Shown: positions 43,232 to 63,571, counted from the stretch's first letter. The stretch: 64,000 nt of DNA from Sipunculus nudus (GCA_026874595.1 CM049313.1:60870659-60934658); one strand, 5' to 3'. Made by a program: numbers and translations. Notes: a model not told the origin generated them from the letters alone.

Positions 43232-44468
43232 TTATATTTATATTTATATTTATCAACTGATCTTGCATGTATGCTGGTGCTATTAGGTATTCCCGAATAT
43301 AGATACAAGGCTAATGTACCTCCTGAAAACAAAATATACTAAAATATTGTTTGTGCGTTTACTGAAACCATTTGACATGGCCACCATCATTGTTCTGCAG
43401 TGTCAAAAACCTTGTCACTAATGGTCAGTTCATTTGCTTGAAGTATCAATGAATATTTAAATATGTATAAACGATGGACTGACAATGAGGCACAGCTGGT
43501 GCTGAGTTCGATGTCGACATCGCGTGAAAGTCAACAGCTGTTGCAATGGTCACGTATATATACATGTATATATACATGTATATATGTATATGTATATGTC
43601 CTTTATAAGAAACATATTGCCCAAATACGGAGATGCAGTCCGCTGACGACATGCACGAGGGACAAACCAGTCTAATGAGAAGATTAAAATATATATTACA
43701 TCGACAAGGGAAGACCCCATCGATTGTGAATTTGATTTCCAGAATAAATTTGGTGACAGAGTCGAGATATTTCTATCGCTGCCCTGTCGTTTTCCTTTGC
43801 CATGGTAAAACAAGATACGATGTTGTTTCGCTGCTTATAAATATTCACCCCTATACCCCTTTTCGCACTTTTACCCGTAAGCCGGAAGACCGAATATGTC
43901 CTTATGCAGATGTGATGTGTCATTATGTATATTCGAGTGTTAGTAGGCTGTGCTTTATCTGTGTACCAGTATTTCTTATAAGGAACTGACCAATAACTTA
44001 CTTGAAAAAATAGAAATCCATCTCTTGAGGGGACACCTTGTCCGCATCGAAGTCGATCTTACCGTCCAGGTGCTCTTTGATGTGTCTAAATCAAATGTGT
44101 TATATATTATATGATTACATTATATGTATTTTATTAATCACATTTTTTCAATGATATGTTTTTCTGGTGTCCCATTCAATCTAATTTGGAAATTTATGCA
44201 TCTAATTTAGATGTATTTTTAACTTTCATCTCCTTAAAATCAAATAGAAAGCAAATCTATACTGAAAGACGAATCTAAAATTGAGTGAATACCGTGTTAA
44301 TTTATTATACATTTAAAATTAACATCATTATTGTTTATTAATGCTTGTAATGTTCATGTTTACATTATATATATACGTGAAACAGTCTGTTGTGAATTAA
44401 CAGTGTTGTTTTTCTTCAGAACCGTGAAACAGTCTGTTGTGAATTAACAGTGTTGTTTTTCTTCAGAG

Positions 44469-44545
<77 letters not shown>

Positions 44546-44762
44546 AACACCTATTGTTCATAAGATATACCGAGACATAAAGGAGAATAATTTGAGGATT
44601 ATATTAAAATAAACGATGTATTTTGTGTGGTGACTATAAGTAGACCAACTCTCTGTCTCTGACGAAATTGTTGTCTCTCATTGAGATTTCCTCATCCTTC
44701 TGCTCAGCAATGGCAGTCAACAGAAACGAGGCTACCAAGCAGACGAAACGTAGCGTTACCAT
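41441..44762 (-). CDS. MCFD2: MCFD2-like EF-hand secretory protein, four coding exons
   Basis: Coding exons (minus strand): 44650-44762, 44002-44085, 42148-42293, 41441-41574; phases 2, 2 and 1 join without error to 158 residues. Acceptors end ..tttag, ..tatag and ..ttcag; donors are gttggt, gtaagt and gtcagt. The N terminus MVTLRFVCLVASFLLTAIA is a signal peptide. NNFVRDRE joined to HIKEHLDG, then SPQEMDFYFFK, mirrors MCFD2 before its first EF-hand. EF-hands: DLDQNMFLDGLE and DLNGDGYLSYAE, both with acidic positions 1 and 12. MCFD2 binds calcium and acts with LMAN1 (ERGIC-53) as ER-to-Golgi cargo receptor. The C terminus has a basic tail absent in human MCFD2. A 5' UTR intron is likely (acceptor actttttcag ends at 44777). 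CGREF1, a relative, is the alternative. Confidence 0.85.
41612..41675. repeat. GA dinucleotide microsatellite in MCFD2-like intron 3
   Basis: gagaga tract with one interrupting gagacaga; it starts about 38 bp upstream of the exon 4 acceptor on the transcript strand. ORFs across it are artefacts. Confidence 0.9.
41945..42221 (-). repeat. Three ~97-100 bp copies of the end of MCFD2-like exon 3
   Basis: Copy 1 (about 42134-42221) is the 3' part of coding exon 3 with its donor. Copies 2 (about 42036-42134) and 3 (about 41945-42036) lie in the next intron. Each has cttgacta...ctg and ggcgccctct landmarks. Read in the exon frame, copy 3 gives SSYEALQTKATG plus a donor gtcagt, against STHEALQSRAVG in copy 1, but has a TAA upstream. 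Copy 2 has a TAG and a broken donor. Confidence 0.75.
43203..43257. repeat. TA and TTTATA microsatellite in MCFD2-like intron 2
   Basis: (TA)n followed by atatttatatttat-type hexamer repeats. Confidence 0.9.
44376..44469. repeat. Perfect 47 bp tandem duplication, then (AT)n to 44534
   Basis: cgtgaaacagtctgttgtga...tttttcttcag occurs twice head to tail at 44376 and 44423 with no differences across the unit, next to a ~65 bp AT microsatellite. It lies in intron 1 of the MCFD2-like gene. Confidence 0.9.
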
Positions 44763-44777
44763 GGCGGCAGACGTGTC

Positions 44778-45380
44778 TGAAAAAGTATAATGTGCCGCAT
44801 ATTTATTCAGGCACTAAACATAATAATATAGAGACCACATGTTCGAAATCTACATGTAGTGATCTTCTTATGATATTAAGTCCATGCACATGGAGAATTC
44901 ATTGCCAGTACATATTGTTATAAATTACTGAGATCAGGAAACATATATTCAAAGGTATTAAAAATAATACATATAAAGTACAGGTGTATGGTATATTAAA
45001 TATACATTTATTTATTCGGTGATTCCCGACAACAAACAGTGAAAATTAATTAAGAACCTTTTGTTTTACAAAATTCAAAAGGAAGATAACTGTATGTTAT
45101 AAAGGTTCCTATTCCGTTATCCGACGTCTGTTTACAAAAGAAAATCCCTTTTAACCTTTTTTGAAATTAAGAAAGTGGTTCCTTTGGGACACAGACTGCT
45201 CTTTTGTTTATATATTCTTCCTGCCTGTCGTCCTTGCAGTTTCAAAAGAGGCACGTGAAAGGGTATCCGCAAGAAAAAAATGTACGTACTTATGGAAACC
45301 GTTTTTGCGGACTGTGCTCTATGGAACGTACGTAGGTCTTTAACGGGTACGTTTTTTTGCGGATACATGCATGGAAACAC
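44778..45380. other. Upstream region of the MCFD2-like gene
   Basis: Non-coding. A small inverted repeat spans about 45262-45368: gtatccgcaagaaaaaaatg on the left and, inverted, gtatccgcaaaaaaacgtac on the right, possibly a short MITE. The promoter is not identifiable. Confidence 0.45.
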
Positions 45381-45383
45381 AGC

Positions 45384-46260
45384 TTAACACGACCACTTTT
45401 CTTGGTCCAAGAATAATCCAATATAAATTATTATATAACAAACTTCGGTAACACGACCACCCCGCTATCACGACCAATTAACGACCACCTTTTTTGGTCC
45501 AGGCCTTGAGATGAGCCCCGGTATCATGACCACTGGCCCGTGGCGACCGCGTTCCGATGAGCAGATGACACGCTCATCAACCAACTTCGACTTAGAAAAT
45601 AGCCCGTGATTTATTAGCCGGGCATGTGGGAAAGCTAGCCTTTATTTTACCAGCCATAGATAGGCTTCTAACCTGTTAGCCAAACTATACGCATCAATAG
45701 ATTTTGGACTCCATGGTCGGTTACATTGTTTGTTGAGCACGGCTGTTAGATTAACATTTAACATACTGATCAAAAAGAAATTTGGCAAACGTAACTGACG
45801 CCACACGCATACATTCAGGGGAGTATAAAGTATAACTTTGACAAATCACATTTGAATGATCAAGCAGTAACCATATAAATAACACTTAGAATTCGATGTG
45901 TTAATTCTGTTCTCACTACGTGTTCGACATCAGACCATCTTCGGGTTAAGACCAATGTTGTAAGAATGACTTCAAGGCCAACTCCTAAAAAAAACCTCAG
46001 CCTAAAGGAGAAGATAGAACTCATCAAGACCGCCGAGACTCAGCCCGGTACAAGTCAAAGAAAACTAGCCACTCAGCTTGGGATTTTAAATTAAACAGGG
46101 ACAACAACGGTGGAATTAACATTTATTTGAGATACCCATGCTATCGCCTGCGTTAATATCGGCAGACTAATGTACAGGCATCCCTCTAACACGACCACCC
46201 CGCTAACCCGACCACCTTGCCTGGTCCCGCAGGTGGTCGCGTTGGTGGGGTTTTACTGTA
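45384..46260. mobile_element. Tigger/pogo-like transposon relic
   Basis: Both ends carry repeated cacgaccacc and tggtcc motifs. The right end terminates ggtggtcgcgttggtggggt-tttactgta with its own inverted half; the left end starts ttaacacgaccac. Ends of this type and the encoded HTH fragment indicate the pogo/Tigger group of Tc1/mariner. Most of the transposase, including the DDE domain, is deleted. Confidence 0.75.
45966..46094 (+). pseudogene. N-terminal CENP-B/psq-type HTH fragment of a pogo-like transposase
   Basis: A 42-residue reading frame from ATG: starts MTSRPTPKKNLSLKEKIELI and continues through KLATQLGI, then TAA. The pattern LSLKEKIELI...TSQRKLATQLGI fits the first helix-turn-helix of Tigger/pogo/CENP-B proteins. 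The usual second HTH and DDE catalytic domain are absent. It lies inside the inverted-repeat element described here. Confidence 0.75.
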
Positions 46261-48141
<1,881 letters not shown>

Positions 48142-48249
48142 GTTCTCTCGGTCTCGCAGGAGTTTTGAACACTGATCAAGGGAACAGTGATTTCTGGATA
48201 TATGATGTTCCGAAACATGCACAAGTTATTCGTTTAAATAACGTTGAAT

Positions 48250-48560
48250 AACATGGGATCACTCATATCGAGTTTGTCCCGGTAGTGAGTAATATTTTCG
48301 TGCAGTAATGTTATCAGTTGTACCGTGAACGTCCAGTAGAGGGAGTCCCTGTCAGAGGCGTCACTGCCCCAGCCCAAAAATTCCATAAGCTTAAGTACAG
48401 GGAATACAGGAAAACCGACAGTTCCCCGCCTCCCTCGCTGCTGTTGGGTCAAAATATGGATCATGAAACAGGCTCAGACAGCTGAGACTCGTGAGAGGTC
48501 GTAGAGTGCGATAATGCCTGTATTCATTCATGATACGCCAATATGTAAATAGATAAAGTT
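48250..48560. repeat. Diverged duplicate of 50450-50680
   Basis: Shared landmarks in order: agagggag(t/c)c-ctgtca, cactgc, tgtt...gtcaaaatatgg, cagagtgcgataatgc-type block. An antisense ORF (48234-48464) contains SDASDRDSLYWTFTVQLITL but the second copy does not conserve it, so coding is doubtful. Confidence 0.55.
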
Positions 48561-48779
48561 ATTTATGTTCTGTTATAAATGGAAGTATATTCAAAAGCAG
48601 AAAGCACAAATGGTGCGCAAAACAACGTGTAAAATGTTACATTATTAATTAGCTGATTTATAGTAATTTGAGCTATACGATCACTTTTTTTGTCCGTCGT
48701 CCGTCCGTCTTTCGTGTCATTCCGGGTTTCTGTTTACAGGGAACAAATCGTAACGTTGAACCTAGAATCATCTAATTTA

Positions 48780-49330
48780 AAATCCAGGGACGTCCATAAA
48801 ATCTCCCTGGACACCGGTACACCTGAAATTAGGCGGCCACTCTGAACCCCGAACTATGGCAGTATGGGGCTTGTAAGTTACCCCCCCCCCCCCCCCAAGA
48901 ATAATTAAACTCTGATACTAAATCTCCTGTTTCTCAATAATTGATGCATGGATTCCCATGAATCTTGCCTTTAATATGGATCATTACTAGTTTTATCAGT
49001 TCCCGAAGACTGGTTGAACCACCGGTATATTCTTCTTTTTTTTTACATATTTTCCCCTAATATATGGACTTGTCAAATACAGCAAGGTGTCAGTTTCTCA
49101 TATGTAGTTTCATCGAGTGTACTGAAACCTCATAGGTTTAATGATCATCACCAGATATATCAGTTCCCGAACTATGGTGGTGCCACCTGTATTTTTTTTT
49201 CGATTTTTCACGCAATTTTTTTTTTTCCTATTTTATAAGCTGTCAAATTACAGCAAGGTGTCATATCTTGGGTTTCATCTAATGTCCCGAAACCTCATAT
49301 CTTAATGGACCTTGACTTTCTTTTTACCAG
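48780..49330. repeat. Dispersed repeat, inverted relative of 5480-5890
   Basis: Contains two units with cagttcccgaa(g)act and tacagcaaggtgtca (near 49000-49100 and 49160-49270) and a C run at 48880-48896 where the other copy has ggtacctcc. The same order of blocks as the minus strand of 5480-5890. Confidence 0.7.
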
Positions 49331-49439
49331 GTTCCGCCGCCGCGGCGTTCGTTTCCGGAGAATTCCTCTGAGGCCTTTAACCCGATCTTTCCGGAACCCG
49401 GCATAGTTATTTGCTCATCTATGTTGTTGTGCCTAACAA

Positions 49440-50290
49440 AGACTGGTGGCGCCGCCTGCATTCCTTATTGTGCAGCGTGAGTCGGGGTGTCTTTTGATAA
49501 CAGCCCGTATCTCAGGAGTGGTTCAATGTATTGAGCTGAAATTATGCATGTTCATCGATCTTGGATCTCTCCATCTGATTTTTTTCAGACTGGTGGCGCC
49601 AACTTCAATTATTTTTTACGTGGCGTCCTTCCTTTTGTTTGTTTTGTGTTTGTCTTAGTGATTGGTATAATGTATTAGGCTGGAATAGTGCATGTTCATA
49701 CATCTTAGATACCTCCATCTTGTATCCAAGACTGGTGGCGCCCTCTGCAATCGTTTTTCTGTGGCGTCCATCCGTACGTTTGCTTTAAGTGATAATTGCT
49801 CATGTTTCACGAGTGGTTCAATGTATTAGTCTGAAATTTTGCATGTAATCAATCTAGGAGAGTTTTCTCCTAGACCAGACATTTGGCGCCACCTACCTTA
49901 TCGTTTTCATAGTATAAATGAATGCCCTGTTTCACAGGAGTGATTCGCCGTATTTGCCTGAAATTGTGCATGTCCATGGATCTTGGATACTACCATCTCG
50001 TATTTATGACTGGGGGCGCCATTTATACAGTCGTTTCAGTGTGGCGTCCATCTGTACATTTGTTAAGGTGAAAATTGCTCATATCTCAGGAGTGGTTCAA
50101 CGTGTTAGACTGGAATTTGGCATGTACATCCCTTTAGGAGAGTTTTCCGTAGATCAGACAGGTGGCGCCATCTACCTTCCTGTTTTCATAGAATAAATTA
50201 ATACCCTTTTCTCAGGAGTGATGTGCCGTATTGGCCTGACATTATGCACATCCATAGATCTTGGATAACTCTCATGAAGAGAGTTCAGCA
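49440..50290. repeat. Tandem repeats with gactggtggcgcc motif
   Basis: Two alternating half-units form a ~286 bp period: ttgctcat...gagtggttcaa at 49796 and 50084, and caggagtgat-tgccgtatt at 49923 and 50208. ggtggcgcc-type motifs occur near 49445, 49595, 49734, 49883, 50018 and 50163. ORFs inside follow the repeat and have no known domain. Confidence 0.75.
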
Positions 50291-50449
50291 AGGTCATGAA
50301 GACTTATGTGCGCATGATAGGGCCTATTTCCATGTCCATAAAGTTCAATTGAATTAATTAATCTTAAACTTTTGTGAAATATTACGGTCATCTATAGCTA
50401 TCAACGTGACAGGCATGAACATTTCCTTTTGGTTTTAACTCTAATATCG

Positions 50450-50680
50450 TATCACCACCGATCATCCGACATGAGTATCAAAGTTATGACCCGTTGAGAA
50501 CTCCCTATCAGTTTTACCTCGAATTCCAGAAGAGGGAGCCACTGTCAAGATTTTCACTGCGCTTGTAAGATCGCTTGTTGCTCAGAGTCAAAATATGGGA
50601 CAGCAGTCAGTCGGGAGGCCACAGAGTGCGATAATGCTGTACCGAATCACACAAACGGAATATTTTAGCGGACTGAATAA
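50450..50680. repeat. Diverged duplicate of 48250-48560
   Basis: Second copy of the block near 48.4 kb, in the same orientation, about 2.2 kb away. Confidence 0.55.
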
Positions 50681-53240
50681 CTAATCATTAAAAGCATTGA
50701 CACTAAGATAAACATTGGCGGAATGTGTGCCGGGATCAAGAGCAACGTCGTTTGAAGCCACATGATCCAAACTGTTTCAACCAGCTGAATTTTCAAGTGT
50801 CAGATTGTAACGACGTAATATCTGTAGCAATGATATCGTAAAAATTTAATATCATGTTAAATAACTAAATTTTTAGTGGGTGTCTGCATGCTTACCTTCC
50901 CAAGATTCCAAAAAAAACTTCCCTGTGGCCAGACTTCATTAACACGCTTCACAGGTGAGCTGCTCAGCTGCAGAACAAAAGCCGCCCAAATACCTATGAA
51001 TTGCCTGGGTCTCTGCTAAGACAAAGAATTTTCCCTTCACCAAAATTATATATAATCAAATGACTTAAAATATACTATGATGTTCCAGATTTAATCTTCA
51101 AAATTTTACTAATTAATTCTTTCGTGTAAACTTAACAAAACAAATTAATTTAACATAAAAAAACCTGTTCAAACTGTTTTGCGTTAAGATGCTACCGGAC
51201 AAACCAATCAACCAAAGGAAAATGTAATACCTCACCGATTGGCGAAGGTATAATAAATCAAAGCGTCAACCTTAATCTAAAGATTTAATTATAACCATAA
51301 CAATTGTGTGACGATTGTTCAAGTCATCGTGGCCCATCATTTTCATTTATATTTCTTAGTGCATGATGATTTTATGAATATAAATGCTCACCGGCCGTCA
51401 CGTCCCCGAAGGAATGGACATTCAAAGTTCTTGTATTTGGTGGAATAAACCGGCTGAAACTCACACATACACTCAAAAGGATGATAAAGAGGTGTGTAAT
51501 AAAAACAACAAATGTATAATCAAATCAAACTTACAGTTCCATGGACAGGCGTTCCACACACAAAGCATAATAATCCTGAGATTCCATATGATTACACAAA
51601 TTTACTGAGTCCTGATTAATCCTGACACTCGCTGTAAGCACAGATAACACAGAAAGTTTGCCTGGCATCACGGCCGCTGGTCACATGATCGTCGTGCACG
51701 TGCCTTAGGTATGAAATCCTCGATTCCAAGCGGTTTAGCACTGTATACAAACGCTTCTCGCCTTAGCAGAACACTGGCTTGACACAGCTCCAACACCTGA
51801 AGTACTCGCCTCTCTGAAACACTAAGAAGATAGGCTTACAGCTTTCTCTGTAACATCACTCAGACAATGTCTGTCCCTGCAGTATTACCCTGGATATACC
51901 CAACACTCTGTACAGGAATATGCTACTGCACCGGACAATATGCGGTACCATTCACAATGTTCAGAGTATAAATTGTCCTGGTCCGTATTGTGGGCTCCAC
52001 CACCGCAAAAAAACACATCGGCTGCTTACAAGTCCTTCTTTAAACACAACTCACAAGTCCGTTTGTGAGATTTACGTTGGTCGCCCGCAGACTCTGACGT
52101 ACAACACTCCGGGAAATCGTCTCTCAGCTGATCAATTCACAGACAATCTCGGACCCTCCTCTGGACCGACAAATTATCAGGCTACACCATCTAGCGGGCT
52201 GACCTAGGAAACTGTGTCTTTACTTTCGCAATTCCAGCAATATATAGAGATGCTTACGTCACACATCCTGATCGGTCTTGGCCTATCGCCTTACAGTATA
52301 ATGTGGCCTGTTGTTCAATGCATGAATATAAAATGAACAAACATTCTAAGATGAAAGTATGGGAAAATCAAGCATGCAGGTGCGTTGCCTTTGAGGTCCT
52401 CAGTAAACAATGTTCCTACAGGAACCGTCTAGACTAAAACCAGCAAGGAACCGATTCTCAATTCCCAATATCAATTGGACTGAAACCAAAATCTAATAAA
52501 ACACCCACGCTATCATCGATACATGATACCTCAAACCAATAATACAACACATTATAAAAAAAAACAATTATCTAGTTATCCTTACTTGAATATGCCATAT
52601 TATAACAATAAATAATAAATAAACAAGTCACAGTTCTCTGGTGACACCGGTAATTTATGAATTTTGTTTCAAGAAATGAACTAAGAAGATGTGTTGCGTC
52701 AAAAACTATTAAGACTAATTGCTCTCAGTATATCTAAGCTAAGCAGGTAATGGGTTTGCTCCCGATGAACTTCTGTTGTTTGTTTTTGTTCGCGAGGTTT
52801 TCAAATTCGCGTTATTCACGAAAGTGGAATTGTCATGATAATAAAAGACTACGTATCTTCACAGATGATCGGTCATTTATAATATTGTGTCTTTAACATT
52901 TCATGATTGATGTAAATGATTGATATCAAAAATAATAATACATATTTGTTACGTGTAAATCAAAACTGACATTATAGATAATATCAGAGCTTTCACAATA
53001 CCTTCCCATAGGAGACAAGAATATCTGCTCGTTCTTAATTGTGGGTCCTCTTCAAATTATTGAGATTAAATTCGCAAATTAAATAGTGAATGTGCAAATG
53101 GATATTCTATGTATAGGTTACTCCATGATAAGATCGAGGAAATGGAACCCTCGCGATATGGGTCCCGGTTATAGGCCTGGGCCATCTTATGGCTGACCAT
53201 AGTCGATGCTTTGTCACTCGTTTCCCATATATGAAGAAAC

Positions 53241-53245
<5 letters not shown>
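50681..53245. other. Unassigned intergenic DNA
   Basis: No recognised gene. 51900-52210 is more GC-balanced and holds a 95-residue ORF without a recognisable domain. 52780-53170 contains cgcgaggttttcaaattcgc and ccctcgcgatat blocks reminiscent of MITE family M in decayed form. Confidence 0.4.

Positions 53246-53248
<3 letters not shown>

Positions 53249-53299
<51 letters not shown>
53249..53299. repeat. AT microsatellite
   Basis: About 24 AT repeats, ending atatgtatatgtatat, directly beside the LTR-like segment. Confidence 0.95.
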
Positions 53300-53304
<5 letters not shown>

Positions 53305-53308
53305 GTAT

Positions 53309-54013
53309 ATTGTTACAAGTGCTCTTTTTATAACGTGGCACGGGCGTAACTCATGTTGTAGCGCTCTTGCCTGGCCGCTTGTTACATTCTATGTTTAATC
53401 CGTACCGATTGAACTCTTGTTGTCCTGCTGGCTTGATCGTGAGTCACGTGTACACCATGGTGTGTGGAGACACGCAGCGCTGTTTTTCTAAAGAATTCCT
53501 GAAACGTGTGTTGTGCAAGACCTTATAGACTGTTCGAGTAGTGGAAAATTCCCGGCTTGAGTGTGAAGGTATATAAAGGGCTGTTTTTTAGAATCAGAGG
53601 GCAGACAGCAGAGTAGATTCCAGCGGACGCAGAAGCGTGTGTCAGATTCTAGGACCTTATCCGACGAATGCGGCAATTATACATTTTCAAAGACTTTCTC
53701 CTGTATTTTATGCATTTGGACTTCAGTTTACTTACTGTGTTGTTACAAGAACTTTCCACTGGACTGTCATTCTCCGAGAGTTTACATTTAAAGGACTTAC
53801 CGTTGTGATGGTATTGGTATCCAGGTACTCTACCATTATCTTTCTATGTGATTGTATTGACTTGTTGCTATAACGCTGTTTTACTGTATAATTGTATTGA
53901 TTTAGTGTATTGTATTGTCAGGGTTGTTTTAAAAATAAATTAAAGTTATTTGTTAACAAAAAACCACTGACTTCTTTATTCATTTCCCTAGACATTTCAC
54001 GCTGCCTAGTGTT
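53309..54013 (+). repeat. Solo-LTR-like segment
   Basis: Starts tgttacaagtgctc and ends cctagtgttaca (TG...CA). Inside, ggtatataaagggctg gives a TATA box near 53571 and aaaaataaattaaag a polyadenylation signal near 53933, the order expected of U3-R-U5. No internal retroelement sequence or partner LTR is beside it and no target duplication is evident because of the adjoining microsatellite. Confidence 0.45.
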
Positions 54014-54093
54014 ACAGAATCTGATTTTTTTTTATCTCCGTTACAGAGTTTGTGTTCATCACGCATACGTGATCTGTTAATATTAGGTTCCGT

Positions 54094-54097
<4 letters not shown>

Positions 54098-54153
<56 letters not shown>
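54098..54153. repeat. AT microsatellite
   Basis: About 27 AT repeats. Confidence 0.95.
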
Positions 54154-54156
<3 letters not shown>

Positions 54157-54346
54157 ATATATGAATTTCATGCAACCTAAGGCCTGATGTTTCATCTACA
54201 GTTTTGTCCCTTACGATATTAACTCTGCATGCATTATTGTAGGCCTACTGCATGGGGAAATGAGGGGATGCTACAGGATGGGTGATCGGCGGGGGATGTA
54301 TGTTCTGTGTGGAGATGTGTGTGTGTGTGTTAGCGCTATAAATATG

Positions 54347-54347
<1 letters not shown>

Positions 54348-54399
<52 letters not shown>
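54348..54399. repeat. ATT trinucleotide microsatellite
   Basis: About 17 ATT repeats, preceded by a short gtgtgtgtgt run near 54318. Confidence 0.95.
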
Positions 54400-54400
<1 letters not shown>

Positions 54401-55155
54401 ATGTTACTTTGCAGGCTCTTAGAGAATCATGTTCCTTCATTATGGTTTATCATTGTAACGTGTGATACTCAGAATCGTGAGCGGAGCCCGGATATTTTGA
54501 TTAAACTGCTTTCAATTTGTTATATAATTTGTATTTGAACCGTATATAATTCTACGTATGATGTCAGTTCATGAATGAAATCACTGAATGTACCGTAAGG
54601 AGGTCTATAGATCATGAGAATATATAAACTTTCCTGTCTGAGACGTCCTTGCTTATACGTACGGACAGTATTGACTTTGTCGGTCCATTATGCATTCACA
54701 ATGAAATTGAACAAGCTTAATAGAATATAATTAATTCTTCGTGCACACCTGGCTTGGTGCACAGTCGCATGAATCGTTATTGGTGGTCGTTATTCTGGCC
54801 TAAAACAGACTAAAAACGCTCAATATAAACCTGTCTCACTTATGCCTTCCTTCGGAACGGACTTCACGAATTCTCTTTTTACATCAAAATTTGGCTTGTT
54901 TTGGGCCAAATATCAGCAACAAATAACGATTCAAGCCACTGTGTTTAATGCATCTGGGGTGTTAACAAATACAAGCCATTTTGTTGTCATGTGGCTTATT
55001 TTTTTGGATATTTTCAGAAGGTACTTGTTTTAAATGATTGCAGTCGAATAGAGGTTCACATAATTACTGCAACTTCAACAAAAATTATATTTACATCATT
55101 TTATATTTTCGTGTTTAATAGACATGATGTATTTCTCAGAAAGGTTACACGTTAT

Positions 55156-55198
<43 letters not shown>

Positions 55199-55318
55199 TA
55201 GAAATTCAATAAATCATAGTAAAAGTGCTCAACCATGCAGGGGAGCATTAATAATGTACTCACGAAACAGTCCTGTAGTACATGAATTAAAACTAACTGT
55301 ATATGATACATTATATAT

Positions 55319-55351
<33 letters not shown>

Positions 55352-55424
55352 ATGTATATATATATATATATATATATATATGCATGTGTAACAATGTGTA
55401 TTTGCATAAAGACAAATATATATT
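54400..55424. other. Intergenic DNA with two AT microsatellites
   Basis: AT arrays at about 55158-55190 and 55314-55381 (the second split by aaatat and aatgt). No recognised gene in the remainder. Confidence 0.6.
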
Positions 55425-55664
55425 ATTATAAACTTTATTTATGTTACATGGATTGTACAACTAGTAATAATAACTATAATACGGGGCACTCTTCATGGCT
55501 CGGATGTTGGCGCTCTGTAAGTCGGTAAGGGTGGAGGAAACCGGAGGACCCGGAGAAAACCACCGGCCCTTGGACGGGCCACTACAACCCACTCTCATAG
55601 CCACACCGGGGATCGAACCCGGCGGAGAAGGCCGAGCGTTTTACCACTCAGCTATCCAGGCCCT
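55425..55664 (-). mobile_element. tRNA-derived SINE
   Basis: On the minus strand it starts gggcctggatagctgagtgg, containing a Pol III A box (tagctgagtggt, 55643-55654 on plus). The B box ggttcgatccc follows (55608-55618). After the tRNA-like head comes a conserved-looking body with ttttctccgggtcctccggt, then an A/T-rich tail aaataaagtttataata. The tRNA head is degenerate as an actual tRNA. Similar head plus ctccggtttcctcc bodies are known from marine invertebrate SINEs; the exact family is not named here. Confidence 0.85.
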
Positions 55665-56767
55665 AAATATATATTACACATATATAGGCCTACTTTATAA
55701 ATAATACAAGGAGTATTTCTCGCTATCATATGCAATAATGACAAGTAAGTAAGCCACGTGGTTTCAGCATGACGAGTATATATCTCAAATGATTATAAAC
55801 GCGTAAAGTACGCGTCAGATATTTGCTCGACCAACGATCCCGACAGTGATTGTGGTTTCTTTGGGTCATTGCGGTACCTGTCCCAGACCAGCGCTATCTG
55901 TCAGACGGCTTTATCTCCACCCGCGCCCCTCCCTAGTTATAACACATTGATATTGTTATCATGATATACATGTATATGGAACTCGTGAGCTAGCTAATGA
56001 TGGTTGTTGACTTCGAGTGGCTTGTCTAACTTGATTATCATATAGTATGAGTAATTATACCCCCTGCATATGTCCCACACCTTAATTACCGGCCTACATA
56101 TTATCATATTGCTTGTACTTAGAACAGTTACCCACATGCAATATGAAATATATATATATATATTAAAGAGAGTGAGAGAGAGTGAGAGAGAATTAATCAG
56201 ATGAATTAAGGAATATATTTCTTCATCATATTTTAAATAAGAACTTTTCATGAAAAAAATAGGTTTATTATAAAAAACTATTGGAAACTATTGCGCATAC
56301 TGTAATCAAACCGGTTTACAGACCGACAGCTTTGCAGGCGGAGAGACAGACAGGCAGACAGACAGACAATGAATGATCGACAAGTGTAGGGGAAAATATG
56401 ACCTTATCCAATTTCGATTGTACAGATCATCGATCAGATTTAGCATTTAGGCTAACTAGAATCATCTATACGTGTTTATATCCATGTAGGTTAGTTGCTA
56501 ACCCTCACGTGAGTCTATAAGTTTCCTGTCCTACATCTGAAGTAATTGTGTGTTAAACTGATGTGACTCAAAGCTATATAATCCATGCATAAGAGGTCAG
56601 TTATCCGAAGTCCTTGTCGTCTGCTCTATCAACACTGAAGCTCATGGAGTGGGCGTGACAGACAGAGAGTTTAGCAAACTGTGCCGCGGTTTCGGATATA
56701 CTGAAGGCACAGAAGTGGGTCGAACACAAGTGAATATTATGCTTAAACCATCGCCAGGCACCTGGCT
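55665..56767. other. Intergenic DNA upstream of the REEP gene
   Basis: Short simple repeats only: (TA)n near 56149, gagtgagagagagtgagaga near 56168, and a cagacaggcagacagacaga run near 56347. No other gene recognised. Confidence 0.5.
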
Positions 56768-56838
56768 GTGACCTCTGACCCGTAAGCGTGTCAAAGGTTG
56801 TATGACGTAAAAGTGGGCCAGGCCAGGATCGCTGCAAG
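56768..56838 (+). promoter_or_regulatory. Probable proximal promoter/5' UTR of the REEP gene
   Basis: tgacctctgaccc (56768-56780) matches a DR1 nuclear-receptor site, and tatgacgtaaaa shortly after resembles a CRE/ATF site, both within 70 bp of the start codon. No TATA box. Start context gcaagATGG. Regulatory role is inference from motifs only. Confidence 0.35.

Positions 56839-63571
<6,733 letters not shown>

Noticed and set aside
44381-44466. tttttcttcag motifs on the plus strand as splice acceptors
   Set aside because: The gene here is on the minus strand and no plus-strand exon follows; the motif is part of a 47 bp tandem duplication.
48234-48464. Antisense ORF with a helical-looking segment (SLYWTFTVQLITLL)
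   Set aside because: The duplicate at 50450-50680 does not conserve the frame, so coding is not supported.
51920-52207. 95-codon ORF in GC-balanced DNA
   Set aside because: No recognisable domain, no splice or promoter context, and no second supporting exon; not enough for a gene call.
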